From assembly GCF_003226325.1 (NCBI RefSeq), contig NZ_PDOD01000001.1, positions 558,001-622,000 on the forward strand: a stretch of DNA of 64,000 bases, written 5' to 3'. Positions within the stretch are counted from its first letter, which is position 1; every line of letters begins with the position of its first letter. Under the pieces are notes generated by a model. It was not told the origin of the DNA, did not search any database, and was given only the letters and a program-made list of their open reading frames with translations. The position numbers and the translations under genes are program-made. The DNA is from Salipaludibacillus keqinensis (GTDB taxonomy: Bacteria; Bacillota; Bacilli; Bacillales; Salisediminibacteriaceae). Shown here piece by piece: positions 1 to 8,135 of the stretch.

Positions 1-1
1 T

Positions 2-262
2 CGGGTACAAACTCATGTTCTAAATGATGTAATTGTGGATGCAGTTACGATGAATCCTACACCTACGGATCATGGGGGAAGAAGATTGAGAATTAATTAC
101 TCCACTCAAGTTTCAGTGGCACCTCCAACATTTATCATCTTTGTCAACGATCCTGAACTACTTCATTTCTCTTACAAGAGGTATTTAGAGAATAAAATTC
201 GAGAAGCATTCAACTTTGTTGGTACACCTATTCATATTATTGCTCGTAAAAAAAGTCATTAA
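2..262 (+). CDS. der: GTPase Der (EngA), C-terminal part
   Basis: This is the 3' end of a gene cut by the left window edge; the reading frame is open from base 2 and ends with TAA at 260-262. The visible 86 residues match the KH-like RNA-binding domain at the end of Der, with the typical stretches [18 protein letters not shown] and a basic end. Der is a double-GTPase-domain protein needed for 50S ribosomal subunit assembly. Both GTPase domains lie outside the window. The following plsY starts 28 bases downstream, and the order der-plsY-gpsA supports the call. Domain match is seen; full-length function is inferred from the family. Confidence 0.88.
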   Translation, partial: RVQTHVLNDVIVDAVTMNPTPTDHGGRRLRINYSTQVSVAPPTFIIFVNDPELLHFSYKRYLENKIREAFNFVGTPIHIIARKKSH

Positions 263-290
263 ATACGAATAAGAGGTTGGGGGGAATTTT

Positions 291-905
291 ATGACGGCGG
301 TTTTCGCAATTATTTTATCCTACCTTATCGGTGCAGTTAGTTTTAGTTACGTAATCGGTAAACGGTTTAGAAAACTGGATATTCGCGAACATGGTAGTGG
401 GAATGCAGGAGCAACTAATACACTTAGAGTGATGGGCATCGCTCCTGCTGTTGCCGTGCTATTGCTAGATTGCGGTAAAGGGATTTTAGCTGTATGGATT
501 GGATATGGTCTATCTGGCGGGGATCCTCTTATTGCAGCAGCAAGCGGTCTGGCGTCGATTTTAGGGCATAATTGGCCAGTTTATTATGGTTTTAGAGGTG
601 GAAAGGGTGTGGCTACGACGATCGGTGTCGTCGCTACATTAGTGTTTTTCCCTGCGCTCATTTCAGGGATTGTTGCCATACTGGCGATTGTATTTACTAG
701 ATTTGTATCATTAGGATCACTCCTGTTTATTTTAGGTACAACGTTAATTACGGCCTTATTTTCTGATTATTTTAACGTTCCATTTTATTTTGTTTATTTT
801 TTACTTTTCATTAGTGGACTTTCAATCTGGAAACATCGGACGAATATAGAGAGATTGGTTAAGGGAGAAGAAAGTAAACTTGGAGAAAAAACATCTGTAA
901 AATAA
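291..905 (+). CDS. plsY: Acyl-phosphate:glycerol-3-phosphate acyltransferase PlsY
   Basis: Integral membrane enzyme that transfers an acyl group from acyl-phosphate to position 1 of glycerol-3-phosphate, the first committed step of phospholipid synthesis. The 204-residue protein shows the family's conserved loops: SGNAGATNTLR near residue 36, GHNWPVYYGFRGGKGVAT near residue 92, and a C-terminal WKHRTNI. Several hydrophobic segments alternate with these loops, as expected for a multi-pass protein. ATG 291 follows a GGGGG ribosome site. It lies 14 bases before gpsA, which makes the glycerol-3-phosphate that PlsY uses, so the two are likely cotranscribed. Confidence 0.93.
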   Translation: MTAVFAIILSYLIGAVSFSYVIGKRFRKLDIREHGSGNAGATNTLRVMGIAPAVAVLLLDCGKGILAVWIGYGLSGGDPLIAAASGLASILGHNWPVYYGFRGGKGVATTIGVVATLVFFPALISGIVAILAIVFTRFVSLGSLLFILGTTLITALFSDYFNVPFYFVYFLLFISGLSIWKHRTNIERLVKGEESKLGEKTSVK

Positions 906-919
906 TAGGAGGCATACAT

Positions 920-1969
920 ATGGCGAACATTGCAGTATTAGGCTCTGGAAGCTGGGGAACGGCATTAAGTATCGTACTGGCAGATAATGGACATCGAGTT
1001 CAGCTATGGGGTCGGTCGAAAGAACAAGTAGATGCCATTAATGAGGATAGAAGAAACACTCGTTATTTACCAGATGTAACTTTGCCGGAAAACATTCATG
1101 CATACACGAATATAGCTGATGCACTAAATGTTGTCGATGCGGTGCTAGTAGTTGTGCCGACAAAAGCCATGAGGGATGTCCTATCGCTTGCGAGAGAACA
1201 CATTTCAGAACCGTTGTTATTCGTCCATGCAAGTAAAGGCATTGAACCAGAGACTCATTTGCGAGTTTCACAGATTATTGAAGAAGTGATACCTGAGACG
1301 AAGAGAAGTTCGGTCGTTGTCCTTTCAGGACCTAGCCATGCGGAAGAAGTCTGTAAACGCCAGCCAACCACTGTCACTAGTTCTTCTCTTCAAATGGAAA
1401 GTGCAGAAGAAGTTCAAGATTTGTTTATGAATCAGCATTTTCGAGTTTATACAAACCCCGACTTAATTGGTGTTGAAATCGGGGGAGCATTGAAAAATAT
1501 TATTGCTATCGGAGCTGGAATGACTAGTGGTTTAGGATTTGGCGATAATGCAAAGGCGGCTCTTATGACACGAGGGTTAGCTGAAATTGCCCGTTTAGGT
1601 ATGAAACTTGGTGCTAATCCCCTTACATTTGCCGGCCTAAGTGGTCTTGGGGATCTCATTGTGACTTGTACTAGTGTTCACAGCCGTAATTGGAGAGCGG
1701 GAAACATGCTTGGAAAAGGAAAAACTGTTGATGAAGTGGAAAGTGAAATGGGAATGGTCGTAGAAGGGATCCGTACAACAAAAGCAGCCTTTCAGGTTTC
1801 ACAGGAAATGAATGTTGAAATGCCGATTACAGAAGAACTATATCAAGTTTTGTTTCATGATAAGTCCCCGAAAGAAGCCGTTTCTGAGCTTATGGGGCGA
1901 GTGAAAAAACATGAAGTAGAAGATCTTAAATTTGGAGATAAAGATCCATTAAATCATTTTGAACCTTGA
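920..1969 (+). CDS. gpsA: NAD(P)H-dependent glycerol-3-phosphate dehydrogenase
   Basis: Reduces dihydroxyacetone phosphate to sn-glycerol-3-phosphate for phospholipid synthesis in the cytoplasm. The 349-residue product begins with a Rossmann motif GSGSWGTA, continues with the VVPTKAMR region and the substrate/catalytic region around residues 190-260 (GALKNIIAIGAG, then GLSGLGDLIVTCTS with the family's RNxxxG segment). Length is normal for the family. ATG 920 is preceded by AGGAGG. It follows plsY closely, and no terminator is visible between the two, so a plsY-gpsA unit is likely. Confidence 0.95.
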   Translation: MANIAVLGSGSWGTALSIVLADNGHRVQLWGRSKEQVDAINEDRRNTRYLPDVTLPENIHAYTNIADALNVVDAVLVVVPTKAMRDVLSLAREHISEPLLFVHASKGIEPETHLRVSQIIEEVIPETKRSSVVVLSGPSHAEEVCKRQPTTVTSSSLQMESAEEVQDLFMNQHFRVYTNPDLIGVEIGGALKNIIAIGAGMTSGLGFGDNAKAALMTRGLAEIARLGMKLGANPLTFAGLSGLGDLIVTCTSVHSRNWRAGNMLGKGKTVDEVESEMGMVVEGIRTTKAAFQVSQEMNVEMPITEELYQVLFHDKSPKEAVSELMGRVKKHEVEDLKFGDKDPLNHFEP

Positions 1970-1982
1970 TAATGACTTTGCT

Positions 1983-2010
1983 CACCATTTCCTCACTTAT
2001 GCATAAAATA
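1983..2010 (+). promoter_or_regulatory. Candidate late-sporulation (SigK-type) promoter of the spoVIF homologue
   Basis: The -10 region CATAAAATA at 2002-2010 fits the CATAnnnTA consensus of mother-cell sigma factor K exactly, and a CACC -35 element sits 15 bases upstream at 1983-1986. A start near 2017 would lie just before the ribosome site GAGGAGG at 2029-2035. Recognition is by eye; the sporulation identity of the downstream gene supports it. Confidence 0.5.
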
Positions 2011-2042
2011 TGATCACATCATAGCATGAGGAGGAATGAAGT

Positions 2043-2309
2043 GTGCAAGGTAAAAAAAATCCATTTTTTGATCAATTAGAGAAAAAAACGAATGTAAAGC
2101 ATAAAGATTTACTACAGTTAGCCCAATCAGTGAATCAAACGGATCTCTCTAATGAAAAGAACGTAAGGCAGTTAATTCATCAAGTGGCGCTTATGGCTAA
2201 TGTCCCAGTTTCCAAACAAAAAGAAGATGAATTAGTCAAAGCAATTACGTCGAATAAAGTACCTATGGACTTTGGAACCCTTTCAAAAATGTTCCAAAAG
2301 CCTGAATAA
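2043..2309 (+). CDS. spoVIF: Stage VI sporulation protein F-like protein
   Basis: Small 88-residue, charged, probably helical protein that resembles the SpoVIF (YjcC) family, which in B. subtilis acts in the mother cell late in spore coat formation. Visible family-like traits are the FFDQLEKKTNVKHKDL start and a QLIHQVALMANVPV segment in the middle. Start GTG 2043 is favoured by GAGGAGG at 2029-2035. A SigK-like promoter lies directly upstream. The gene sits between gpsA and yphE, a position used for this family in several Bacillaceae. Assignment is from recalled family sequence, not from a search. Confidence 0.72.
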   Translation: MQGKKNPFFDQLEKKTNVKHKDLLQLAQSVNQTDLSNEKNVRQLIHQVALMANVPVSKQKEDELVKAITSNKVPMDFGTLSKMFQKPE

Positions 2310-2415
2310 ATTTAGGCGTTCATATTTATCAAAAATCGGAATCTGGCATAGATATAGTAGGGACAGAAGCATGGCTGTCAAGATTATGTTGAAGGCAGTG
2401 TTTAGTCGTGAAGGA

Positions 2416-2449
2416 CTGAAGAAAGGGCCCCTTTTCTTCAGTTTTTTTT
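2416..2449 (+). terminator. Intrinsic terminator after spoVIF
   Basis: A long stem formed by CTGAAGAAAGGG and CCCTTTTCTTCAG (one bulged base), followed by eight T residues at 2442-2449. It ends the spoVIF transcript. Confidence 0.85.
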
Positions 2450-2734
2450 GTGCGGTAGAAATGAAGTAGAATGATATGCAGGGATCCTCCCGCTATGCTA
2501 TAATGATGCAGGATTAATTAGTTAACAATATTAATTTCATAAATATGTTTTAAGCTTTGTTAATGAATCATGTTAGTTTGGGAAATTTTCATGACTTTTG
2601 TTGGAAAATGAACTGAAGAAGTGTTCGCATGGGTATTTTCACGAGGTATAGAAAGCGTTGTAAAGCGATTAGAAATTTTCTGAATCAACAACAAACTTTA
2701 GCACATATAAGGAGAAATAGTAGGAGGAATCAAG
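2450..2734. other. Intergenic region before yphE
   Basis: About 285 AT-rich bases between the terminator and yphE. No credible reading frame, RNA gene or repeat is visible. A weak match to the CcpA operator consensus (AGAAAGCGTTGTAA near 2650, 12 of 14 positions) is present but not convincing. Confidence 0.5.
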
Positions 2735-2938
2735 ATGTTTGATGATCCATTAGCTAAAATGTGGGTTTCTTTTATAGGGATGGGATTAATGTTTTTTTCT
2801 GTTATTCTGACTATCATTACTAAAGAGAAGCTCACTGGCATATTAAGGTATATTTTATTGACAATAAGCTTTATTTTTATAATTATTTCTGGTTTGATTA
2901 TCTTTCTTGTCGTATTTTCAGGTCCTGTGATGGAGTAG
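2735..2938 (+). CDS. yphE: YphE-like small membrane protein (DUF2768)
   Basis: A 67-residue protein with two predicted membrane helices, about residues 10-27 and 38-62, joined by a short basic loop (TKEKLTG). This matches the size and layout of B. subtilis YphE and the DUF2768 family; the function is unknown. ATG 2735 follows TAGGAGGAA. It lies 33 bases before yphF with no terminator between, so both are probably cotranscribed, as in B. subtilis. Confidence 0.8.
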   Translation: MFDDPLAKMWVSFIGMGLMFFSVILTIITKEKLTGILRYILLTISFIFIIISGLIIFLVVFSGPVME

Positions 2939-2971
2939 TCATTCGATTATTAAACGAGATAGGAGGTTTCG

Positions 2972-3688
2972 ATGATAAAGATCCGTATAATTAGTCTAGT
3001 TATTTCTATTGGGATTTTGACTGGATGCATGTATCCAGAAGAAGAGCGCAGACAAAATCAAGCGCCTTATGAAGATCAATTGCAGTCAGTTCAACAAGCA
3101 GTTACCCAATTCAGGGAAAATACAAGTGTTTTGCCTATAAAAACGAGAGAAGCGGAAACAGCTATTTTTCGTAAATATCCTGTTGATTTCTCTCAGTTAG
3201 TACCTGCTTATTTGCAGTCTCCTCCTGGAAATTCATTTGAAAATGGAGGAATCTATCAATATGTATTAGTAAATCCTGAGGAAACGGCTGAGGTAAAATT
3301 GATTGACCTACGCTCTGTCAGAGTTATCCAGGATTTGGAGAGACGGTTATACCAATACCGCAGTCAACATCAATATGCTCCGATTGAAGAAGTTATTGGT
3401 GACGAATTGTTAAAACTGGATTTTGATCAATTAGATTATGAAGAGCAACCTACAGTAGAAAGTCCTTTTCATCCAAGTCATCGCCTCCCAATTTTGTTCG
3501 GTACGGATGGTAGTATCATTATTGATTATTCATTGGACATTCAGCATTATGTGGACGAGCATGGAATGGAGAATTACGAAGAAGGCGATGATTTGCGCTG
3601 GTTATTAGTAGAAGAATCTCCTTTTTTACCAGTTAATTCCCTTCCTCAAACAATCGAAGACGGAGAAGTCAAATTTATTAATGAATAG
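2972..3688 (+). CDS. yphF: YphF-like lipoprotein
   Basis: A 238-residue protein with a lipoprotein signal: basic start, hydrophobic stretch and lipobox LTGC with the acylated Cys at residue 19. The mature part is acidic and has no enzymatic motif I can recognise. It fits YphF, encoded upstream of spoIVA in B. subtilis, whose function is unknown. ATG 2972 has a good GATAGGAGGT ribosome site. A strong terminator follows. Confidence 0.82.
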   Translation: MIKIRIISLVISIGILTGCMYPEEERRQNQAPYEDQLQSVQQAVTQFRENTSVLPIKTREAETAIFRKYPVDFSQLVPAYLQSPPGNSFENGGIYQYVLVNPEETAEVKLIDLRSVRVIQDLERRLYQYRSQHQYAPIEEVIGDELLKLDFDQLDYEEQPTVESPFHPSHRLPILFGTDGSIIIDYSLDIQHYVDEHGMENYEEGDDLRWLLVEESPFLPVNSLPQTIEDGEVKFINE

Positions 3689-3698
3689 TATATCGCTT

Positions 3699-3734
3699 AA
3701 CACCAGTTACTTTAGACAGTGACTGGTGTTTTTT
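3699..3734 (+). terminator. Intrinsic terminator after yphF
   Basis: Thirteen-base-pair stem AACACCAGTTACT / AGTGACTGGTGTT (one T-G pair) with a 6-base loop and a following T run at 3729-3734. Confidence 0.9.
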
Positions 3735-3844
3735 GTTGTCTTGCCACAAAGATGCAGAGAAGTTTTAACGTTCTATTTTAAATTGATAAGGCATAAGAAT
3801 CGAAGTAGACGAGATTGATGTCGTGAAAGCTATAAACATCCTTG

Positions 3845-3872
3845 TCATAAATAGTGGACAACATCATAGAGT
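3845..3872 (+). promoter_or_regulatory. Candidate SigE promoter of spoIVA
   Basis: TCATAAA at 3845-3851 and CATAGAGT at 3865-3872, 13 bases apart, resemble the SigE -35 (TCATATT-like) and -10 (CATACAnT) elements. SpoIVA is made in the mother cell under SigE in B. subtilis, which supports the call. Spacing is one base short of the usual 14. Confidence 0.45.
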
Positions 3873-3947
3873 AATAGAGACAAAGACTTGAATTCAATCA
3901 TGCCCGCATGAATGAGTTTACTTAGAAACTGAGCAGGAGGCGATTGT

Positions 3948-5426
3948 GTGGAAAAGGTAGATATCTTCAAGGATATTGCAGAACGAACGGGTGGTGACAT
4001 TTATCTCGGTGTTGTAGGCTCAGTCAGAACAGGGAAATCTACATTCATTAAAAAGTTTATGGAACTTGCGATCATCCCGAATATTGAATCGGAATCAGAT
4101 CGAGCAAGGGCACAAGATGAACTCCCACAGAGTGCTGCTGGAAGACAAATTATGACGACCGAACCTAAATTTATTCCTAATCAAGCTGTATCCATTCATG
4201 TAGATGAAGGACTAGATGTGAATGTACGTGTTGTTGACTGCGTTGGGTATGCGGTACCAGGAGCCAAAGGCTATGAAGATGAGAACGGCCCTAGAATGAT
4301 TCACACACCTTGGTACGAAGATGCAATTCCTTTTCAAGAAGCAGCGGAGATAGGCACACGTAAAGTGATTCAAGAGCATTCAACATTGGGTGTAGTTGTT
4401 ACGACAGATGGCTCTATTGGAGAAATTCCACGGCAAGATTATGTAGAATCAGAAGAAAGAGTCATTGAGGAGTTAAAAGAAGTTGGGAAACCGTTCATTG
4501 TTCTAGTGAACTCTGTTCACCCAACTCATCCGCAAACGGAGAACCTTCGGGCTGGATTAGAAGATCATCATGATGTGCCTGTGCTTGCCATGAATATTGA
4601 GGGCATGACTGAGCAAGATATACACACCGTTATGAGAGAAGTACTATTTGAATTTCCAGTTCACGAAGTGAATGTAAATTTGCCGAGCTGGGTAATGGTT
4701 TTAAAAGAAGAGCATTGGCTCAGAGAAAATTATGAGAATGCTGTTCGTGAAACGGTGAAAGATATTAAACGGCTACGAGATGTAGACCGAGTAGTTGGAC
4801 AATTTTTCAATTACGAATTTATAGACAAAGCAGCCTTAGCTGGAATTGAAATGGGGCAAGGGGTAGCAGAGATCGACTTAAAAGCTCCTGAGGATCTGTA
4901 CGATCAAATACTAATGGAAGTTGTTGGCGTAGAAATAAGAGGGAAAGATCATTTACTAGAACTTATGCAAGACCTAGCTTATGCTAAATCTGAATATGAT
5001 CATGTGTCGGAAGCTTTGAAAATGGTCCGGCAAACAGGGTATGGTATTGCAGCTCCAAGTATCACGGATATGAGTTTGGATGAACCAGAGATTATTCGTC
5101 AAGGATCTAGATTTGGAGTTCGTTTAAAAGCTGTCGCACCTTCGATTCATATGATTAAAGTGGATGTGGAATCTGAGTTTGCTCCCATAATTGGCACAGA
5201 AAAACAAAGTGAAGAACTGGTACGCTATTTAATGCAAGATTTTGAAGAGAATCCACTTTCTATATGGAACTCAGACATATTTGGAAGGTCGTTAAATTCA
5301 ATCGTAAGAGAAGGCATTTCAGCTAAACTTTCATTGATGCCTGAAAATGCTCGTTATAAACTTAAGGAAACATTGGAAAGAATCATAAACGAAGGCTCTG
5401 GCGGATTGATCGCAATTATTTTATAG
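3948..5426 (+). CDS. spoIVA: Stage IV sporulation protein A, spore coat morphogenetic ATPase
   Basis: SpoIVA polymerises around the forespore surface using ATP hydrolysis and forms the base on which the spore coat is built. The 492-residue protein has the same length as the B. subtilis protein and very similar sequence. Walker A GSVRTGKST lies at residues 24-32, the Walker-B-like VVDCVGY follows near residue 96, and the C-terminal region ending GGLIAIIL, which anchors SpoIVA to SpoVM and the membrane, is intact. GTG 3948 is chosen because MEKVDIFKDIAERTGG is the known N-terminus and CAGGAGG precedes it. Transcribed alone between two terminators. Confidence 0.98.
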   Translation: MEKVDIFKDIAERTGGDIYLGVVGSVRTGKSTFIKKFMELAIIPNIESESDRARAQDELPQSAAGRQIMTTEPKFIPNQAVSIHVDEGLDVNVRVVDCVGYAVPGAKGYEDENGPRMIHTPWYEDAIPFQEAAEIGTRKVIQEHSTLGVVVTTDGSIGEIPRQDYVESEERVIEELKEVGKPFIVLVNSVHPTHPQTENLRAGLEDHHDVPVLAMNIEGMTEQDIHTVMREVLFEFPVHEVNVNLPSWVMVLKEEHWLRENYENAVRETVKDIKRLRDVDRVVGQFFNYEFIDKAALAGIEMGQGVAEIDLKAPEDLYDQILMEVVGVEIRGKDHLLELMQDLAYAKSEYDHVSEALKMVRQTGYGIAAPSITDMSLDEPEIIRQGSRFGVRLKAVAPSIHMIKVDVESEFAPIIGTEKQSEELVRYLMQDFEENPLSIWNSDIFGRSLNSIVREGISAKLSLMPENARYKLKETLERIINEGSGGLIAIIL

Positions 5427-5450
5427 CTCTCCTCACGGAGGGCTTTTTAT
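5425..5450 (+). terminator. Intrinsic terminator after spoIVA
   Basis: Stem AGCTCTCC / GGAGGGCT (one T-G pair), loop TCAC, then a T-rich run. It overlaps the spoIVA stop codon. Confidence 0.85.
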
Positions 5451-5668
5451 TTTTACATATATTGGTTAAAAAAGAGCATTATCTTGCCATCTTAGGTAAA
5501 AAAGAGATAAAAAAACCATTAAATAAGCAAAAAATGTTGAATTATTAAGGTTTTTCGTTTAACATAAGCCTTGTTATCCCTTGAAATACAGGGAAGCAAG
5601 TATAAAAAGCTTATAATTGTGAAAGAAAGGGAATAACACATCTATAAGTAAAGGAGGAGGTGAATAGT

Positions 5669-5941
5669 ATGAATAAGACAGAACTTATCAATGCGGTAGC
5701 TGAGAAGACGGAACTTTCCAAGAAGGATGCTACGAGTGCTGTTGATGCAGTTTTTGAAGTCATCACTGGTTCACTTCAAAAAAGTGAAAAAGTCCAATTA
5801 ATTGGCTTTGGTAACTTTGAAGTTCGTGAGCGTGCGGCTCGTAAAGGCCGTAACCCACAAACAGGTGAAGAAATCGAAATTCCAGCAAGCAATGTACCAG
5901 CGTTCAAACCTGGTAAAGCCCTTAAAGATGCAGTTAAGTAA
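5669..5941 (+). CDS. hbs: DNA-binding protein HU
   Basis: Nucleoid-associated histone-like protein of 90 residues, the normal size, with the DNA-intercalating arm motif [15 protein letters not shown] around residues 60-75 and the conserved [15 protein letters not shown] 5669 is chosen over the in-frame GTG at 5660 because [10 protein letters not shown] is the universal N-terminus and AAGGAGGAGG at 5651-5660 is correctly spaced. A TATAAT lies at 5612-5617 upstream, but no -35 with proper spacing is clear. Single-gene unit with its own terminator. Confidence 0.98.
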   Translation: MNKTELINAVAEKTELSKKDATSAVDAVFEVITGSLQKSEKVQLIGFGNFEVRERAARKGRNPQTGEEIEIPASNVPAFKPGKALKDAVK

Positions 5942-5970
5942 TTACATATAGGGCTATATGTTAATTGGAG

Positions 5971-6004
5971 GTGTCCCATAAGCGAAGCTTTTGGGACACT
6001 TTTT
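5971..6004 (+). terminator. Intrinsic terminator after hbs
   Basis: Thirteen-position stem GTGTCCCATAAGC / GCTTTTGGGACAC with one mismatch, 3-base loop, then TTTTT. Confidence 0.9.
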
Positions 6005-6046
6005 CTATTGTTTTTTATTCTATTGTAATTTAGAAGATCCCATTTC

Positions 6047-6076
6047 TTGTTTTTAATAAATTGTCTATGCTAAAAT
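6047..6076 (+). promoter_or_regulatory. SigA promoter of folE-mtrB
   Basis: TTGTTT at 6047-6052, 18-base spacer, and TAAAAT at 6071-6076 with an extended -10 TGC directly before it. Confidence 0.6.
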
Positions 6077-6122
6077 TTTAACGACCCAACAAAAAAAGTA
6101 AATAGAAATGGAGGGGATTATA

Positions 6123-6689
6123 ATGAGTTCTGTAGATCATGAAAAAATCGAACAAGCAGTAACAATGATTCTTGAAGCAATTGGAGAAGATCCAAATAGA
6201 GAAGGTCTTTTAGACACACCAAAACGGGTGGCAAGAATGTACGATGAAGTCTTTCAGGGACTTAGGCAAGACCCGAAAGAGCATTTTAAGACCGTATTCG
6301 GAGAGGACCATGAAGAGTTGGTACTTGTTAAAGATATTCCTTTTTATTCTATGTGTGAGCATCATTTAGTACCTTTTTTCGGAAAAGCGCATATTGGGTA
6401 TCTTCCTAGAGGAGGAAAAGTAACAGGGTTAAGCAAATTAGCTAGAGCAGTGGAAGCTGTCACTCGAAGACCCCAGTTACAAGAGAGAATTACTTCAACA
6501 ATTGCAGATTCGATGGTTGATACCCTTGATCCAAGAGGGGTTATGGTAGTCATTGAGGCCGAGCACATGTGTATGACAATGCGAGGTGTCCGTAAGCCAG
6601 GATCTAAAACTGTAACTTCCGCTGTAAGAGGGGCATTTGAAAAAAATGATGCTGCAAGAGCAGAAGTGCTGTCATTGATCAAAGAATAA
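6123..6689 (+). CDS. folE: GTP cyclohydrolase I
   Basis: Zinc enzyme that converts GTP to 7,8-dihydroneopterin triphosphate, the first step of folate synthesis. The 188-residue protein shows the zinc and catalytic signature [20 protein letters not shown] and the later Cys in [11 protein letters not shown]. In B. subtilis this gene is mtrA and is cotranscribed with mtrB, as here. The start is placed at ATG 6123, because GGAGGGGA lies just before it; an in-frame ATG at 6108 has no ribosome site. Confidence 0.97.
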   Translation: MSSVDHEKIEQAVTMILEAIGEDPNREGLLDTPKRVARMYDEVFQGLRQDPKEHFKTVFGEDHEELVLVKDIPFYSMCEHHLVPFFGKAHIGYLPRGGKVTGLSKLARAVEAVTRRPQLQERITSTIADSMVDTLDPRGVMVVIEAEHMCMTMRGVRKPGSKTVTSAVRGAFEKNDAARAEVLSLIKE

Positions 6690-6784
6690 TTTCTGAAGTC
6701 CTGCATACAGCTAGGGAAATGAACATTTCGTCTAGTAAAGGGTAGTTAACAGGATTTAATACTTACTAAATGGGGGGATAGAAA

Positions 6785-7003
6785 GTGGCAGAGTCTAACG
6801 ATTATATTGTAATTAAAGCCGAAGAAGACGGTGTAAATGTCATTGGATTAACAAGGGGTACTGACACAAGGTTCCATCATTCAGAAAAACTGGATAAAAA
6901 TGAAATGATGATTGCACAATTTACAGAACATACGTCAGCTATTAAAATCAGAGGTAAGGCGACACTTCAAACATCTCATGGGGAAATGAACAATAACGGA
7001 TAA
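6785..7003 (+). CDS. mtrB: TRAP, trp RNA-binding attenuation protein
   Basis: An 11-subunit ring protein that, when loaded with tryptophan, wraps RNA carrying (G/U)AG repeats and shuts down trp gene expression. The 72 residues are nearly identical in core to B. subtilis TRAP: FVVIKA-like start, [24 protein letters not shown], and [12 protein letters not shown], which holds the RNA-contacting Lys and Arg. Start GTG 6785 follows GGGGG. Its expected target, a GAG-repeat leader, is present at 17101-17139. A terminator follows. Confidence 0.97.
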   Translation: MAESNDYIVIKAEEDGVNVIGLTRGTDTRFHHSEKLDKNEMMIAQFTEHTSAIKIRGKATLQTSHGEMNNNG

Positions 7004-7030
7004 AGCAGGATGTTCCTGCTTTATTTTTTT
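7000..7030 (+). terminator. Intrinsic terminator after mtrB
   Basis: Perfect 11-base-pair stem ATAAAGCAGGA / TCCTGCTTTAT with a 3-base loop, followed by TTTTTT. Confidence 0.92.
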
Positions 7031-7123
7031 GATAACGCTTGCAATGGGCGGTCGAAAATCTATAAATACTCTGTAAGTCGAGAGGTAATTATTTCAGGAT
7101 TGCTTATCGGTTTGAAGCAATTG

Positions 7124-7132
7124 TGATATACT
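7124..7132 (+). promoter_or_regulatory. Extended -10 promoter before hepS
   Basis: TGATATACT is an extended -10 element (TGnTATAAT type). The -35 position is poor, as is common with extended -10 promoters. A CcpA-operator-like sequence lies upstream at 7030-7043. Confidence 0.5.
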
Positions 7133-7316
7133 AGACATGTGCGAAAAAAAGAGATACAGCGGTAAATAAAGCTATGATATTAAAGTGGTAGGTAGTGACT
7201 TTTTCCAAATAGGCTTAGGAAAAGATTTCAACCAAGAAACTTCAAGAACCATGAATGAGTAGAGGGATTCACGAGCAAAATGACTTTGAGAACTTTCAAT
7301 GCTGGGGGACTTTGGA

Positions 7317-8132
7317 ATGACAGCACTCTATGATTACAATGAAGAACTGAGCGAAGTGTTTGAGAGCTTCTATCGAAGTGTTAAGCACCCTTATTTAATG
7401 AAATATATTGAAGATCCAGTAATTGATAAAGATCAGGCGACGATCCTTTTTTATTTGTTAAAGGAAAAAGAGCTTTCAGAGAAATATAAACACGATTGTA
7501 TTCTGACTGTATTGCTCGTACAAGCTGCCCTTGATACCCATGAAACAGTGAATATACATGAGTTAGGGTCTGAACAGTTAAAGACTAAGCGTCAATTAAC
7601 TGTATTAGCAGGGGATTACTATAGCAGTTTATATTACTATGTGCTTTCCAAATTAGAAGATGTATCACTAATAAGGGTTCTTTCAAGATCCATTCAAGAA
7701 ATTAATGAATCAAAAATGAATATCTACAAACATCACAAAAAAAGAATCCAACCAAACGTGTCAGACCTAAAAACTATCTATGCCTCTATCGTTACTAATA
7801 TTGCTCATTTATTTAATGTTTCTGAATGGTCAGAAGTCATTGAAGAATTCCTTTTCTTGAAAGCTTTACTTCATGAACGATTTTTATTTCAAGAGTATGC
7901 TCAACAAGGAAAAGCGTTGAATTTCTTTCACAATGCTCAAAGTGGGAAAACGAGCAGTTTAAGTGACAGTGTTTACTTGGAGACATTCAATCAATATATT
8001 GAAGATTCTCTACAAAATCTTCATGTTTTAAAAATAAATAAGCAAAGCATGGATACTTATATTAAGTTAAGAATAGAAAGCCTCATGTTAGAATACCAAC
8101 TTAAAGAACAATGTGCTGTAGAGGAAGGATAA
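7317..8132 (+). CDS. hepS: Heptaprenyl diphosphate synthase component I
   Basis: Small subunit of the two-part enzyme that makes the C35 prenyl tail of menaquinone-7; it regulates product length and lacks the catalytic Asp motifs. The 271-residue protein resembles HepS/GerCA by position and by the HEPPP-synthase-1 pattern, including the YYSSLYYYVLSKLEDVSLIRVLS stretch (near residues 97-119), whose LAGDYYSSLYY part is characteristic. Sequence is weakly conserved in this family. ATG 7317 is chosen after GGGGGAC; an in-frame ATG at 7299 is possible. menG starts 3 bases after the stop. Confidence 0.85.
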   Translation: MTALYDYNEELSEVFESFYRSVKHPYLMKYIEDPVIDKDQATILFYLLKEKELSEKYKHDCILTVLLVQAALDTHETVNIHELGSEQLKTKRQLTVLAGDYYSSLYYYVLSKLEDVSLIRVLSRSIQEINESKMNIYKHHKKRIQPNVSDLKTIYASIVTNIAHLFNVSEWSEVIEEFLFLKALLHERFLFQEYAQQGKALNFFHNAQSGKTSSLSDSVYLETFNQYIEDSLQNLHVLKINKQSMDTYIKLRIESLMLEYQLKEQCAVEEG

Positions 8133-8135
8133 TAC

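Noticed and set aside
2272-2469. Open frame after spoVIF
   Set aside because: It overlaps the spoVIF end and runs through the terminator hairpin and its T run; no ribosome site.
2644-2657. CcpA operator before yphE
   Set aside because: Only 12 of 14 positions, with a mismatch in a conserved outer base; no nearby promoter.
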